Counted from the first letter of the stretch, positions 55,499 to 62,071 are shown. The stretch: DNA of 64,000 bases from Algimonas ampicilliniresistens (GCF_030159955.1 NZ_BSNK01000001.1:620001-684000); one strand, 5' to 3'. Translations and numbers: made by a program. Notes: generated by a model not told the origin, from the letters alone.

Positions 55499-57218
55499 TC
55501 TTTACCAGATCAACCCTGGCCTCTGGGTCATTCTAGCGGGTTTGATTTGCTCGGTTATGCCGGCGAATTCATTGCGTAAGGCGCTCGCCATTTTGGCACC
55601 GATCTTTGCCGCCGTTATGATCTTCAATATCTATGACAGCACCGAAGTGTTGGCCGGTCAGTTTGAAATTGGCGGCATTACGCTGACGACGTTGCGGATC
55701 GACAATCTGTCGGTGGTCTGGGGTTATTTGTTCTGTCTCGCTGGCTTCATCAACGCGATCTATGCGCTACATGAGAAGTCTTGGATTACGGACTCGTCCG
55801 CGCTTGTCTATACTGGGGCAGCCATTGCGGGTGTGCTCTCCGGCGATATGCTGTCGCTCTTTGTTTTCTGGGAATTGACGGCGATTTCGTCTGTCTTCTT
55901 GGTCTGGCAGGGTGGCGACAGGGCTTACGCCGCTGGTATCCGTTATCTGGTCATCCAAGTCTTTTCAGGCGTATTGCTGCTAGCCGGTGCAGTCATGTAT
56001 GCCAATGCAAACGGCGGCGACTTCACCTTTGGTTATATCGGGATTGATGCACCGGGCGCTTGGCTATTGCTGATCGGTATGGGGATCAAAGCGGGCTTCC
56101 CGATGCTGCATATGTGGATGCAGGATGCTTATCCGAAAGCCTCCATCACGGGCACAGTGATCCTGTCGGCCTTTACAACGAAGTTTGCCATTTATGCCTT
56201 AGCACGCGCCTTTCCGGGCACGGATCTGCTGATTTGGATCGGCTGTATCATGACGTGCTTCCCGGTCTTCTTTGCCGTGATTGAGAATGATCTGCGCCGT
56301 GTGCTGGCTTTCAGCCTCAACAACCAGCTTGGCTTTATGGTGGCCGGTATCGGTATCGGCACAACAATGGCCATGAACGGCGTTGTCGGACAAGTCTTCG
56401 TCCACGTTATCTTTAAAAGCCTCCTGTTTATGAGCATCGGCGCAGTGATGTATCGGACCGGTACGGCGAAGGCATCCGAACTCGGCGGGCTGTTCCGAAG
56501 TATGCCCTATACGACCGTGCTCTGTTTAATCGGGGCCGGGTCGATCGCGGCCTTCCCGCTGCTCGCGGCTTTTGTCACCAAAGCTATGATCTTGTCGGCA
56601 GCGGTCGAGGAGCACCTCTGGATACCCTTCGCGATGATGTTGTTCGCCTCTGCGGGTGTGATGGAACATAGCGGTATCAAAGTGCCACACTTCACCTTCT
56701 TTGCGCATGATAGCGGACGGCGGGTTAAAGAAGCGCCGTGGAATATGCTGGTCGCGATGAGCCTCGCCGCCTTGCTCTGTATCGTGCTGGCTTGGCCTTG
56801 GGGCGGATATGAGCTGCTCTATTCGATCATGCCTTATACGACCGATTATAAGCCCTACACGTGGGATCATGTGGTTTTCCAAATGCAGCTTCTCTTTGCC
56901 GCTATTTTCGCCTTCAATTTGCTTAAGCGATATAAGCTCTATCCGGCTGAGCGACGGGCGGAGATTGTCGATGCTGATATTCTCTACCGAAGAGTCGGGA
57001 AGAACATCGCTATATGGGCGGACGCGGTGTGGACGCGCCTGTCTGCGACTATGACCGCTTGGCGCGGACGCGGCATGAAACATATTGGCCGTCGCCTCTA
57101 TCATGCTTTCTCTCCTGCCGGGACGTTAAGTCAGGCGGCACCGTCCGGACTCCCGGCTGTTTTAACCGCGGCCGTGCTGATCTTTGTTCTGATTTTGGCC
57201 TATGTCGCCGGGGCCTGA
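55491..57218 (+). CDS. Third MrpD/NuoL-like antiporter subunit
   Basis: 575 residues: DMLSLFVFWELTAISSVFLV (conserved Glu), GMGIKAGFPMLHMWMQDAYP (conserved Lys and HMWMQDAY), plus two extra C-terminal helices. It is the longest D-type subunit and may fill the NuoL-like place of MrpA's N-terminal part. Ends 17 bases inside the mucR frame. Confidence 0.9.
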   Translation: MIDLYQINPGLWVILAGLICSVMPANSLRKALAILAPIFAAVMIFNIYDSTEVLAGQFEIGGITLTTLRIDNLSVVWGYLFCLAGFINAIYALHEKSWITDSSALVYTGAAIAGVLSGDMLSLFVFWELTAISSVFLVWQGGDRAYAAGIRYLVIQVFSGVLLLAGAVMYANANGGDFTFGYIGIDAPGAWLLLIGMGIKAGFPMLHMWMQDAYPKASITGTVILSAFTTKFAIYALARAFPGTDLLIWIGCIMTCFPVFFAVIENDLRRVLAFSLNNQLGFMVAGIGIGTTMAMNGVVGQVFVHVIFKSLLFMSIGAVMYRTGTAKASELGGLFRSMPYTTVLCLIGAGSIAAFPLLAAFVTKAMILSAAVEEHLWIPFAMMLFASAGVMEHSGIKVPHFTFFAHDSGRRVKEAPWNMLVAMSLAALLCIVLAWPWGGYELLYSIMPYTTDYKPYTWDHVVFQMQLLFAAIFAFNLLKRYKLYPAERRAEIVDADILYRRVGKNIAIWADAVWTRLSATMTAWRGRGMKHIGRRLYHAFSPAGTLSQAAPSGLPAVLTAAVLIFVLILAYVAGA

Positions 57219-57618
57219 TCAAGACATAGAATCCAACTCTCTGCTGGCTATGAGTGCTCAAGTCTTGGCCGCCTACGTTGGCAATCATTCTGTCGCCCCG
57301 GAAGACCTCCCTGCTTTGGCGCGGACGATCTACAATAGTCTTAAACACGCGCCGCGTGAGGCTGGACCCAAGTCAACCCGGACGCCTGCCGTTCCGATTT
57401 CGGAGTCCTTGACCGATACGCACATCATCTGCCTGGAAGACGGTAAGCCGTTTCAGTCATTGAAACGGCATTTGCGTGTCGCCTTCGGTCTGACGCCGGA
57501 TGAGTACCGCGAAAAATGGGGATTGCCTGCGGATTATCCGATGGTGGCCCCAGCCTATGCGCGTCGGCGATCCAAGCTTGCCAAGCAAACAGGCCTTGGG
57601 AAATCGTCCCGAACCTAG
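57202..57618 (+). CDS. mucR: MucR/Ros-family transcriptional regulator
   Basis: 138 residues. The Ros/MucR zinc-finger-like DNA-binding region reads ICLEDGKPFQSLKRHLRVAF with GLTPDEYREKWGLPADYPMV following, the family signature. The first Cys, Asp and His ligands are present, but the last His of the finger is not at its usual place, as in some Mesorhizobium Ros homologues. MucR proteins in Caulobacterales repress cell-cycle and envelope genes. ATG 57202 lies inside the last antiporter gene; ATG 57250 is the alternative. Confidence 0.9.
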   Translation: MSPGPDQDIESNSLLAMSAQVLAAYVGNHSVAPEDLPALARTIYNSLKHAPREAGPKSTRTPAVPISESLTDTHIICLEDGKPFQSLKRHLRVAFGLTPDEYREKWGLPADYPMVAPAYARRRSKLAKQTGLGKSSRT

Positions 57619-57804
57619 TTTGAGATGCGATATTCTGGTCTCAGTTGGGGGTCAGAAACCGAAACGAATCGGCTCCGAATCGAAAAGATGCCAAAAGGGG
57701 ACACTCGAACGCTCTTTATGGTTAACAAACCCTTGTCGCCGATTCGTTGATCCGTGATGGTCTGATTCGTGGGAAGACGATGAACCGGACCCGGGGGAAT
57801 AAGC

Positions 57805-58323
57805 GTGATCAAGGGAAACGCGTTGCGGCACCAGATGGTGCTTCCGCAACAACAAGAATTCTACGATTATTGGCGCCGCAAATGTCAGGGTTCCAAGCTA
57901 CCCTCACGCGCTGATATCGACCCGAGCGAGATCATGGCTCAGCTACCAATGGTCACTATCACTGAGCGGCATGCCGCCCCAGAAACGGACGCTGGACACC
58001 GTTATTTCTTTCGCCTCGCTGGCACAGGCTTTTGGCGCTTTTATGGCGATGAGATCCAAGGCCAGCATGTTGATGAACTCCCAATTGGCTGCCGGGCTGA
58101 CTATTGGCACCGCGTTCTGGATATGGTGATCGATCAGCGTCGACCGTTTCACGGCGTGACGAAGCCCAATACACCGGTCGGCTCGCATATGGCGCAATTT
58201 TGGCTTCGGCTTCCGCTCTCTGAAGATGGCGTCACAGTCGATACAATCCTCGGCTTTGATCATATCTGCCCGCTCGAAATGGTGGTTCAGCCACAAGACA
58301 CGCGTCAGAAAATCTACGCTTAA
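57805..58323 (+). CDS. PAS-domain protein (PAS_5 type)
   Basis: 172 residues. One PAS-like domain: FYDYWRRKCQGSKLPSRADI and ALPMVTITER-like region at the front, YFFRLAGTGFWRFYGDEIQG, and a closing ILGFDHICPL. It resembles the PAS_5 family common in Alphaproteobacteria; no output domain is attached. The 186 bases before it hold no gene. The mobile element is inserted 79 bases after its stop. Confidence 0.8.
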   Translation: MIKGNALRHQMVLPQQQEFYDYWRRKCQGSKLPSRADIDPSEIMAQLPMVTITERHAAPETDAGHRYFFRLAGTGFWRFYGDEIQGQHVDELPIGCRADYWHRVLDMVIDQRRPFHGVTKPNTPVGSHMAQFWLRLPLSEDGVTVDTILGFDHICPLEMVVQPQDTRQKIYA

Positions 58324-58394
58324 TTCAAGCGTTTATCCTTTGTTCCACAGAGTCAGGCCGGAACGACTCGTCATGCAGCCATAAATAGTATAGG

Positions 58395-58402
58395 AATATA
58401 AT
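58395..58402. repeat. Left target-site duplication (AATATAAT)
   Basis: Exact 8-bp copy of the sequence at 60881-60888. Removing the element and one copy restores a continuous region ending in the -10-like TATAAT upstream of the gene at 60942. Confidence 0.92.
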
Positions 58403-58429
58403 GGGGATTATATACTTGTGTGACCCAAC
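58403..58429 (+). repeat. Left terminal inverted repeat of the element
   Basis: 27 bp. Shares TTATATACTTGTGTGACCC and AAC with the reverse complement of the right end; the only differences are at positions 4 and 5. Confidence 0.92.
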
Positions 58430-58449
58430 TATTTGTGCCATAAGGTGGC

Positions 58450-59379
58450 ATGACCAAGGGTGCACAACAATTCGATAGTCTCTTTGACATGATGGAGGCG
58501 TTCCCTACGGAGCAACACGCCATTGACCATCTGCGCGCCCTGCGTTGGGGTTCGGACGACGAAGGCGCATATTGCCCGCATTGTGGTTCCACGCGCGTTA
58601 TGCACTTCTCTGACAACAAGACGCACAAGTGTTCCGATTGCCGGAAGCGCTTCTCTATCAAGGTCGGCACTATCTTCGAAGATAGCAAAATCAGCCTGCG
58701 CAAGTGGTTCATGGCGATCTGGTTGCTGACTTCGCACAAGAAAGGCATCGCCAGCACACAACTCGCCAAGGACATTAAGGTAACGCAGAAGACCGCGTGG
58801 TTCATGTTACACCGCCTACGCCATGCAACAGAGACTAAATCGTTCCAAGCGCCCCTGAAAGGCACTGTAGAGACAGACGAGACCTATGTTGGCGGTAAAT
58901 CTGCCAACCGTCACGCGCGTCAACGTGGCGTTGGTGTCCCTAAGCCGCCTAAATCAACCGTTGTCGGTATGATTGAACGCGGTGGCGAGGCCCGCGCCAT
59001 GCATATTCCTAACCCGTCACGTCGCAACTTGCACAATGCAGTTCGTGAAAACGTCGATACGTCCGCGCGCTTCATCACAGACGGTAACAACAGCTATCAG
59101 GGCCTTGGTGACACGTATGAGCATCACATTGTCCGTCACCATGCGGGTGAATATGTCTTGGATGGTGACGTTCACACCAACTCAATTGAGAGCATGTGGG
59201 CTATTCTAAAGCGCCAGATCATTGGTATTCATCACCACGTCTCACCAAAGCACCTGCAACAGTATGTCAATGAGGTCACATGGCGCTTCAATCGCCGTGA
59301 AGAAGGCGAAGGCGACCGCGTGAATAGCTTCCTATCCCGCACAGAAGGCCGTCTCACATACAAAGAGCTGACAGCATGA
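58450..59379 (+). CDS. IS1595-family transposase
   Basis: 309 residues, full length. An N-terminal zinc ribbon (YCPHCGSTRV, HKCSDCRKRFS) is followed by the ISXO2-like domain: TDETYVGGKS gives the first catalytic Asp, RFITDGNNSYQGL the second, and HTNSIESMWAILKRQ the third acidic or Asn position. No frameshift or stop is seen, so the protein may be active. Its ATGA end overlaps the next small frame. Confidence 0.94.
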   Translation: MTKGAQQFDSLFDMMEAFPTEQHAIDHLRALRWGSDDEGAYCPHCGSTRVMHFSDNKTHKCSDCRKRFSIKVGTIFEDSKISLRKWFMAIWLLTSHKKGIASTQLAKDIKVTQKTAWFMLHRLRHATETKSFQAPLKGTVETDETYVGGKSANRHARQRGVGVPKPPKSTVVGMIERGGEARAMHIPNPSRRNLHNAVRENVDTSARFITDGNNSYQGLGDTYEHHIVRHHAGEYVLDGDVHTNSIESMWAILKRQIIGIHHHVSPKHLQQYVNEVTWRFNRREEGEGDRVNSFLSRTEGRLTYKELTA

Positions 59380-59537
59380 CTGCCAAAGGGAATAAGCCGC
59401 CACTGGCGTTAGATATGCCCTTTGGGGAAGCGTTGGCGCGATTTGCGCAGACAGATCCCGATGAAATGGAAGGCGCTATCAGGATAAAGAAAGGGGGCCG
59501 TAAGCCCCCTCCCAAATCTAGTAAAAAACCGTCCTAG
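59376..59537 (+). CDS. 53-residue cargo protein, unknown
   Basis: The ATG overlaps the transposase stop (ATGA), so translation is probably coupled. The peptide starts MTAKGNKPPLALDMPFGEAL, continues with RFAQTDPDEMEGA and ends in a basic, Pro-rich tail (KKGGRKPPPKSSKKPS). The 3' end of the frame also forms a GGGGGC/GCCCCC hairpin (within 59494-59514). I know no function; similar short frames next to transposases of this kind may assist transposition. Confidence 0.6.
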   Translation: MTAKGNKPPLALDMPFGEALARFAQTDPDEMEGAIRIKKGGRKPPPKSSKKPS

Positions 59538-59540
59538 CAG

Positions 59541-59815
59541 TGTAGGCATCGGATGTGCGCTCGAACGTGCTCGATCCTGCCGAAGCGGCGTCGAGTGTAA
59601 GAGCGGACGTGGAAACAGAATCCTGAATAGGTCATATCGACCCTTTCATGCAAAGGTGCCCTTGCACAGATCGCTTCTGTATGTAAGATTCCGTTAGCGT
59701 CACGGGGTATCTTGCATACTCGCTAACCAGTGAGCAGCGCGGGCATACTACCGAACCAAGGGCCATCGAATCTCAACCCCTGCAAGGGTTTTGGTATCGG
59801 TGGTCCTTTTCGTTT
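59541..59815 (+). ncRNA. Candidate structured RNA region in the element, with a pseudoknot
   Basis: A 275-base stretch between two cargo frames with no coding frame of its own. On the plus strand: an 11-bp stem GTATGTAAGAT (59679-59689) with ATCTTGCATAC (59709-59719), an inner CCGT/ACGG stem (59691-59694/59702-59705), and a loop TAGCG (59695-59699) complementary to CGCTA (59721-59725) just after the stem, an H-type pseudoknot. A second 12-bp hairpin (59758-59769 with 59797-59808, two G-T pairs) encloses AACCC/GGGTT and is followed by TTTTCGTTTT, like a terminator. Further stems lie at 59649-59665. Whether it is transcribed is not known. Confidence 0.45.
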
Positions 59816-59817
59816 TG

Positions 59818-59851
59818 GGGTGCGCGCGTCGGTTCCGTGAACGCGCGACCC
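59818..59851. other. GC-rich inverted repeat between the structured stretch and the minus-strand cargo gene
   Basis: GGGT-(G)-CGCGCGT pairs with ACGCGCG-ACCC with one bulged G (11 bp). It lies 8 bases beyond the stop of the minus-strand gene and may end that transcript, although no T run follows on that strand. Confidence 0.5.
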
Positions 59852-59859
59852 TATTCTTA

Positions 59860-60282
59860 TCACATATCACCCTCCCTGTGATTGGACCCTGCAAGCACCC
59901 ATCGCTTGCCGTCTTTGTAGATATCCCCAGATTGCTTTAATCGGCTTAGCTGAGGAGAGAGGCTCGTTCGCGGGAAGCTTTTCCCGAAGCGTTCATTAAT
60001 CTTAGAAAGAATATCCAGCGCAATTAGACCGTCAGGGAAATCGGTGAGAACCAAACGAACCATCTGTTTGATAGACCGATAAGGTTCTGGGGCGGCCTCA
60101 CGCTTAGCCCGTTCAGGCTTCAAATTCTTGAACCCAGTAAGACTTTGCCCCCTTATAGCGGCTTCAGCCTTATCTAACCTGCTCATATCACCATAGAGTT
60201 CATCTAGCGTTGATTGCAAATCAAGTATCTTGATTGCGATTTCGGCGCGCTGCGCGGCAATATTTGCAAGGAGGTCATCCAC
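59860..60282 (-). CDS. Winged-helix-like cargo protein, unknown
   Basis: 140 residues from GTG 60282; an in-frame stop lies a short way upstream, so the start cannot be much earlier. No clear Shine-Dalgarno sequence is seen. Residues 1-45 look like a coiled coil (AAQRAEIAIKILDLQSTLDE), a Lys/Arg-rich linker follows, and the C-terminal 65 residues look like a winged helix: IKQMVRLVLTDFPDGLIALD, RTSLSPQLSRLKQSGDIYKD, KRWVLAG. It could be a regulator of the element's own genes. I do not recognise a named family. Its 5' region faces the tRNA promoter. Confidence 0.65.
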   Translation of the reverse strand: MDDLLANIAAQRAEIAIKILDLQSTLDELYGDMSRLDKAEAAIRGQSLTGFKNLKPERAKREAAPEPYRSIKQMVRLVLTDFPDGLIALDILSKINERFGKSFPRTSLSPQLSRLKQSGDIYKDGKRWVLAGSNHREGDM

Positions 60283-60347
60283 GTATTCATTGTAGTCGGC
60301 AGGACTTCATTTTACAAATAAAAGAGTCGCCAAAGACTACAAATTTA

Positions 60348-60356
60348 TGTGGATAA
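60348..60356 (-). promoter_or_regulatory. Perfect 9-bp DnaA-box match inside the element
   Basis: TGTGGATAA, the reverse complement of the consensus TTATCCACA, lies 66 bases upstream of the minus-strand cargo gene. One such match is expected by chance in about half of all windows of this size, so binding is unproven. Confidence 0.25.
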
Positions 60357-60373
60357 TCGTGTATTTCTCTAAG

Positions 60374-60445
60374 GAGTCCAGAACAAAATAGGAACATTGA
60401 CTACATCCGTTCCACTCTGTTCCGCCAAGACTTTTTTCTGGACTC
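60374..60445. other. Inverted repeat spanning the region upstream of the cargo tRNA
   Basis: GAGTCCAGA (60374-60382) and TCTGGACTC (60437-60445) are perfect 9-bp arms; the loop holds a GGAAC/GTTCC pair. The right arm contains the -35 hexamer proposed for the tRNA promoter, so the repeat could be an operator or a cruciform-forming element. No protein is known to bind it. Confidence 0.5.
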
Positions 60446-60467
60446 AGGTCTATGGGGTCCCTATATA
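60439..60467 (+). promoter_or_regulatory. Promoter of the cargo tRNA
   Basis: TGGACT (60439-60444, 4/6 of the -35 consensus), a 17-bp spacer, and TATATA (60462-60467). The expected transcription start is about 20 bases before the tRNA, a normal distance for a tRNA gene. Confidence 0.55.
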
Positions 60468-60492
60468 GGAGGTGACTGCACGCAACGGTCAC

Positions 60493-60582
60493 GGTGCTGT
60501 GTCAGAGCGGTTTAATGTGCCGGATTCCAAATCCGGTGGGGTGTTGTTGCCCCCGTGGGTTCGAATCCCACCAGCACCTCCA
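60493..60582 (+). tRNA. Class II, serine-type tRNA with CCA (tryptophan) anticodon
   Basis: Cloverleaf: acceptor GGTGCTG/CAGCACC (7 bp), anticodon stem CCGGA/TCCGG (5 bp) with loop TTCCAAA (anticodon CCA at 60527-60529, T33 and A37 present), a long variable arm of 18 nt (GGGG/CCCC stem), T stem GTGGG/CCCAC and loop TTCGAAT (all canonical), discriminator T, encoded CCA. The D arm TCAGAGCGGTTTAATG has the AG..GG..AA loop of tRNA-Ser, but one of three D-stem pairs is a T-T mismatch. SerRS recognises the long arm and not the anticodon, so serine charging is likely. The discriminator U73 is unusual for Ser (G73). Confidence 0.75.
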
Positions 60583-60795
60583 CTAAAATGGAGGTCGTTC
60601 TGTAGTCATCCGGGCGGAGAACAACCTCCGCCCCAACTTTCCTGCATGAATCTTAACTTGATATTTCTGTATTCTGGGCATAAATCAAAAATCAAGCGAT
60701 CTACTACAACAACCAGTCCTTGGGCTGAGTAGAGAGCCGCAGGGCCTCGCCCTGATCTAGGAGAGAGACCTAGGTGGAGGTGCATACACCAAATT
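60583..60795 (+). ncRNA. Structured trailer of the cargo tRNA transcript
   Basis: No protein frame with a natural start is visible. Just after the tRNA, TGGAGGT (60588-60594) can pair with ACCTCCA at the tRNA 3' end. GGGCGGAG/CTCCGCCC forms an 8-bp hairpin at 60612-60633. Later, CAGGG/CCCTG and CTAGG/CCTAG hairpins lie close together before a purine-rich stretch. The unit ends at the terminator at 60796. It may be a processed trailer or a functional RNA; nothing in the sequence decides. Confidence 0.35.
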
Positions 60796-60830
60796 AAACC
60801 CTAGTCTTCGGACTAGGGTTTTCTTGTTTT
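60796..60830 (+). terminator. Strong intrinsic terminator with TTCG tetraloop
   Basis: AAACCCTAGTC and GACTAGGGTTT form an 11-bp perfect stem closed by TTCG and followed by TTCTTGTTTT. It ends the tRNA transcription unit inside the element, 24 bases before the right inverted repeat. Confidence 0.92.
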
Positions 60831-60853
60831 ATATACGTCTGATTGCTGAAAAG

Positions 60854-60880
60854 GTTGGGTCACACAAGTATATAAGTCCC
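60854..60880 (-). repeat. Right terminal inverted repeat of the element
   Basis: 27 bp, 25/27 identical to the left end in inverted orientation. Confidence 0.92.
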
Positions 60881-60888
60881 AATATAAT
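60859..60888 (+). promoter_or_regulatory. Possible hybrid promoter formed by the insertion
   Basis: GTCACA (60859-60864, in the right inverted repeat; 4/6 of the -35 consensus) lies 18 bp before a perfect TATAAT (60883-60888), which is part of the duplicated target. It points to the gene starting at 60942, 53 bases on. Confidence 0.4.
60881..60888. repeat. Right target-site duplication (AATATAAT)
   Basis: Exact 8-bp copy of 58395-58402. Confidence 0.92.
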
Positions 60889-60941
60889 CCTCACTCTCAT
60901 GAAGTCGGACTAGGGTCGCGGCAAGAGATGAAGGAGGATAT

Positions 60942-61271
60942 ATGTCTCGCCGCAAAACAACCGATCCGATTGATCCCGCCCGCGCCAAGCTGGCTGTCGC
61001 TGCTGCCGCGCTTGAGTTTGGCGTACCCGATTTAGACTTAGGGCGTCCTGACCATCGTGCCCCCTTGATCGACTTCGCCCGCCAAGTCGCCATGTATCTG
61101 TCAGCCTGCATTTTTGGCATGACCATGACCCGTATTGGTGAGCTGTTTGGTCGTGACCGCTCCACCGTCAGCCATGCACTCAGAGTCATTGAGGACGGTC
61201 GCACGGATCCAGTTTTCGATGCAAAGATTGAACGGCTGGAAAGCTGGCTCGGTGCGGCGCCCATTCGATGA
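60942..61271 (+). CDS. DnaA domain IV-like helix-turn-helix protein
   Basis: 109 residues. The region ARQVAMYLSACIFGMTMTRI and GELFGRDRSTVSHALRVIED matches the DNA-binding domain IV of DnaA (helix-turn-helix plus signature, with the R and TxxH positions), without its AAA+ domain. The family is common in Alphaproteobacteria next to DUF6456 genes and is probably a regulator. ATG 60942 follows GAAGGAGG. It overlaps the next gene by 4 bases. The transposon is inserted in its promoter region. Confidence 0.85.
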   Translation: MSRRKTTDPIDPARAKLAVAAAALEFGVPDLDLGRPDHRAPLIDFARQVAMYLSACIFGMTMTRIGELFGRDRSTVSHALRVIEDGRTDPVFDAKIERLESWLGAAPIR

Positions 61272-62032
61272 ACGCACAGTCAGACCGTCTAAGGACGGAG
61301 CAATTATTGCGGAGCCTGCTACGCAGTGACGCTTTGATCCAACGTCAATCTATCCCCGGTGATTGGCCTGCTTTCATCCGCGGAGACCACCGAAAACGAC
61401 CTCTGTTCTGGGTGAATAGTGCAGATGTGGACGCGTTACTAAGCGATAAGGTGCTTGCCAATACCCCCAAAGGCGTCGGACTATCTGGGACCACCCGCCG
61501 CAGACTTTTACACGGTGCATCTGACCGGGAGATTGAAACCCGTACCGAATTTGTGCCGTCAGGTGTCGAACGGCCCGTTCGCCGGAACGTCCGTGGCACC
61601 GTCCTGCAGCGCCTGTCGCATCGGCGCGGACAGGACCGAGAACGACTCCTCAATGAGGCTCAGGTGACAGCGGCGCATCGCTATACTCAAGACCTCCTTA
61701 AGTCCGGCGAAGGTCATGTCGGAACGACTGACCCGTCTGCGCCGAAAGTTGACGGCACACGGCGGCATGATGCGGCTGAACGCGCCGCACTCACTCGCAT
61801 AGATGCCAATCGCTCACTTCAGTCGGCGCGTGACGCGCTCGGCCCGGATCTGTCTCGGTTGCTGAATGCAGTCTGCGGCGCAAATGAACGTTTAGAGGCC
61901 ATTGAACGGGCAGAGAATTGGTCGCGCGGGACCGGGCTCGCCATCCTACGTATGGCGCTAGATCGACTGACCCTCCATTACGGCACGGTCCCGGGCCAGT
62001 CCCATCCCCGATCAGATCGGGTCATTGGGTAG
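61268..62032 (+). CDS. DUF6456 protein
   Basis: 254 residues. The C-terminal half is rich in features seen in DUF6456 proteins: LLNEAQVTAAHRYTQDLLKS, DAAERAALTRIDANRSLQSA, LGPDLSRLLNAVCGANERLE and LRMALDRLTLHYG. The function is unknown, but this pair with the DnaA-like protein is conserved and lies next to GTA-like genes here. ATGA overlap with the preceding gene. Confidence 0.82.
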   Translation: MNAQSDRLRTEQLLRSLLRSDALIQRQSIPGDWPAFIRGDHRKRPLFWVNSADVDALLSDKVLANTPKGVGLSGTTRRRLLHGASDREIETRTEFVPSGVERPVRRNVRGTVLQRLSHRRGQDRERLLNEAQVTAAHRYTQDLLKSGEGHVGTTDPSAPKVDGTRRHDAAERAALTRIDANRSLQSARDALGPDLSRLLNAVCGANERLEAIERAENWSRGTGLAILRMALDRLTLHYGTVPGQSHPRSDRVIG

Positions 62033-62071
62033 ACACATCCTCGTCTGTCAGGGCCGACGCATAGTTGGTCC

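Larger units (their letters stand above)
58403..60880 (+). mobile_element. IS1595-family element with cargo, 2,478 bp
   Basis: Bounded by 27-bp inverted repeats (58403-58429 and 60854-60880, 25 of 27 identical, both starting GGG) and flanked by the exact 8-bp direct repeat AATATAAT (58395-58402 and 60881-60888), which is the target-duplication size of IS1595 elements. The element holds a transposase, a 53-aa frame, a structured non-coding stretch, a winged-helix-like gene on the minus strand and a class II tRNA gene with promoter and terminator. A bare IS1595 would be about 1 kb; passenger genes are known in some branches of the family, but a tRNA as cargo is new to me. Confidence 0.9.

Noticed and set aside
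59541-59815. Idea that the structured stretch is a TnpB/IscB guide RNA or a retron RNA
   Set aside because: No TnpB, IscB or reverse transcriptase gene is in the element; only the stems themselves are supported.
60472-60732. Open frame of 86 codons across the cargo tRNA, with GGAG before a GTG
   Set aside because: It is the translation of the tRNA and its trailer; the tRNA structure explains the sequence better and no family resemblance is seen.
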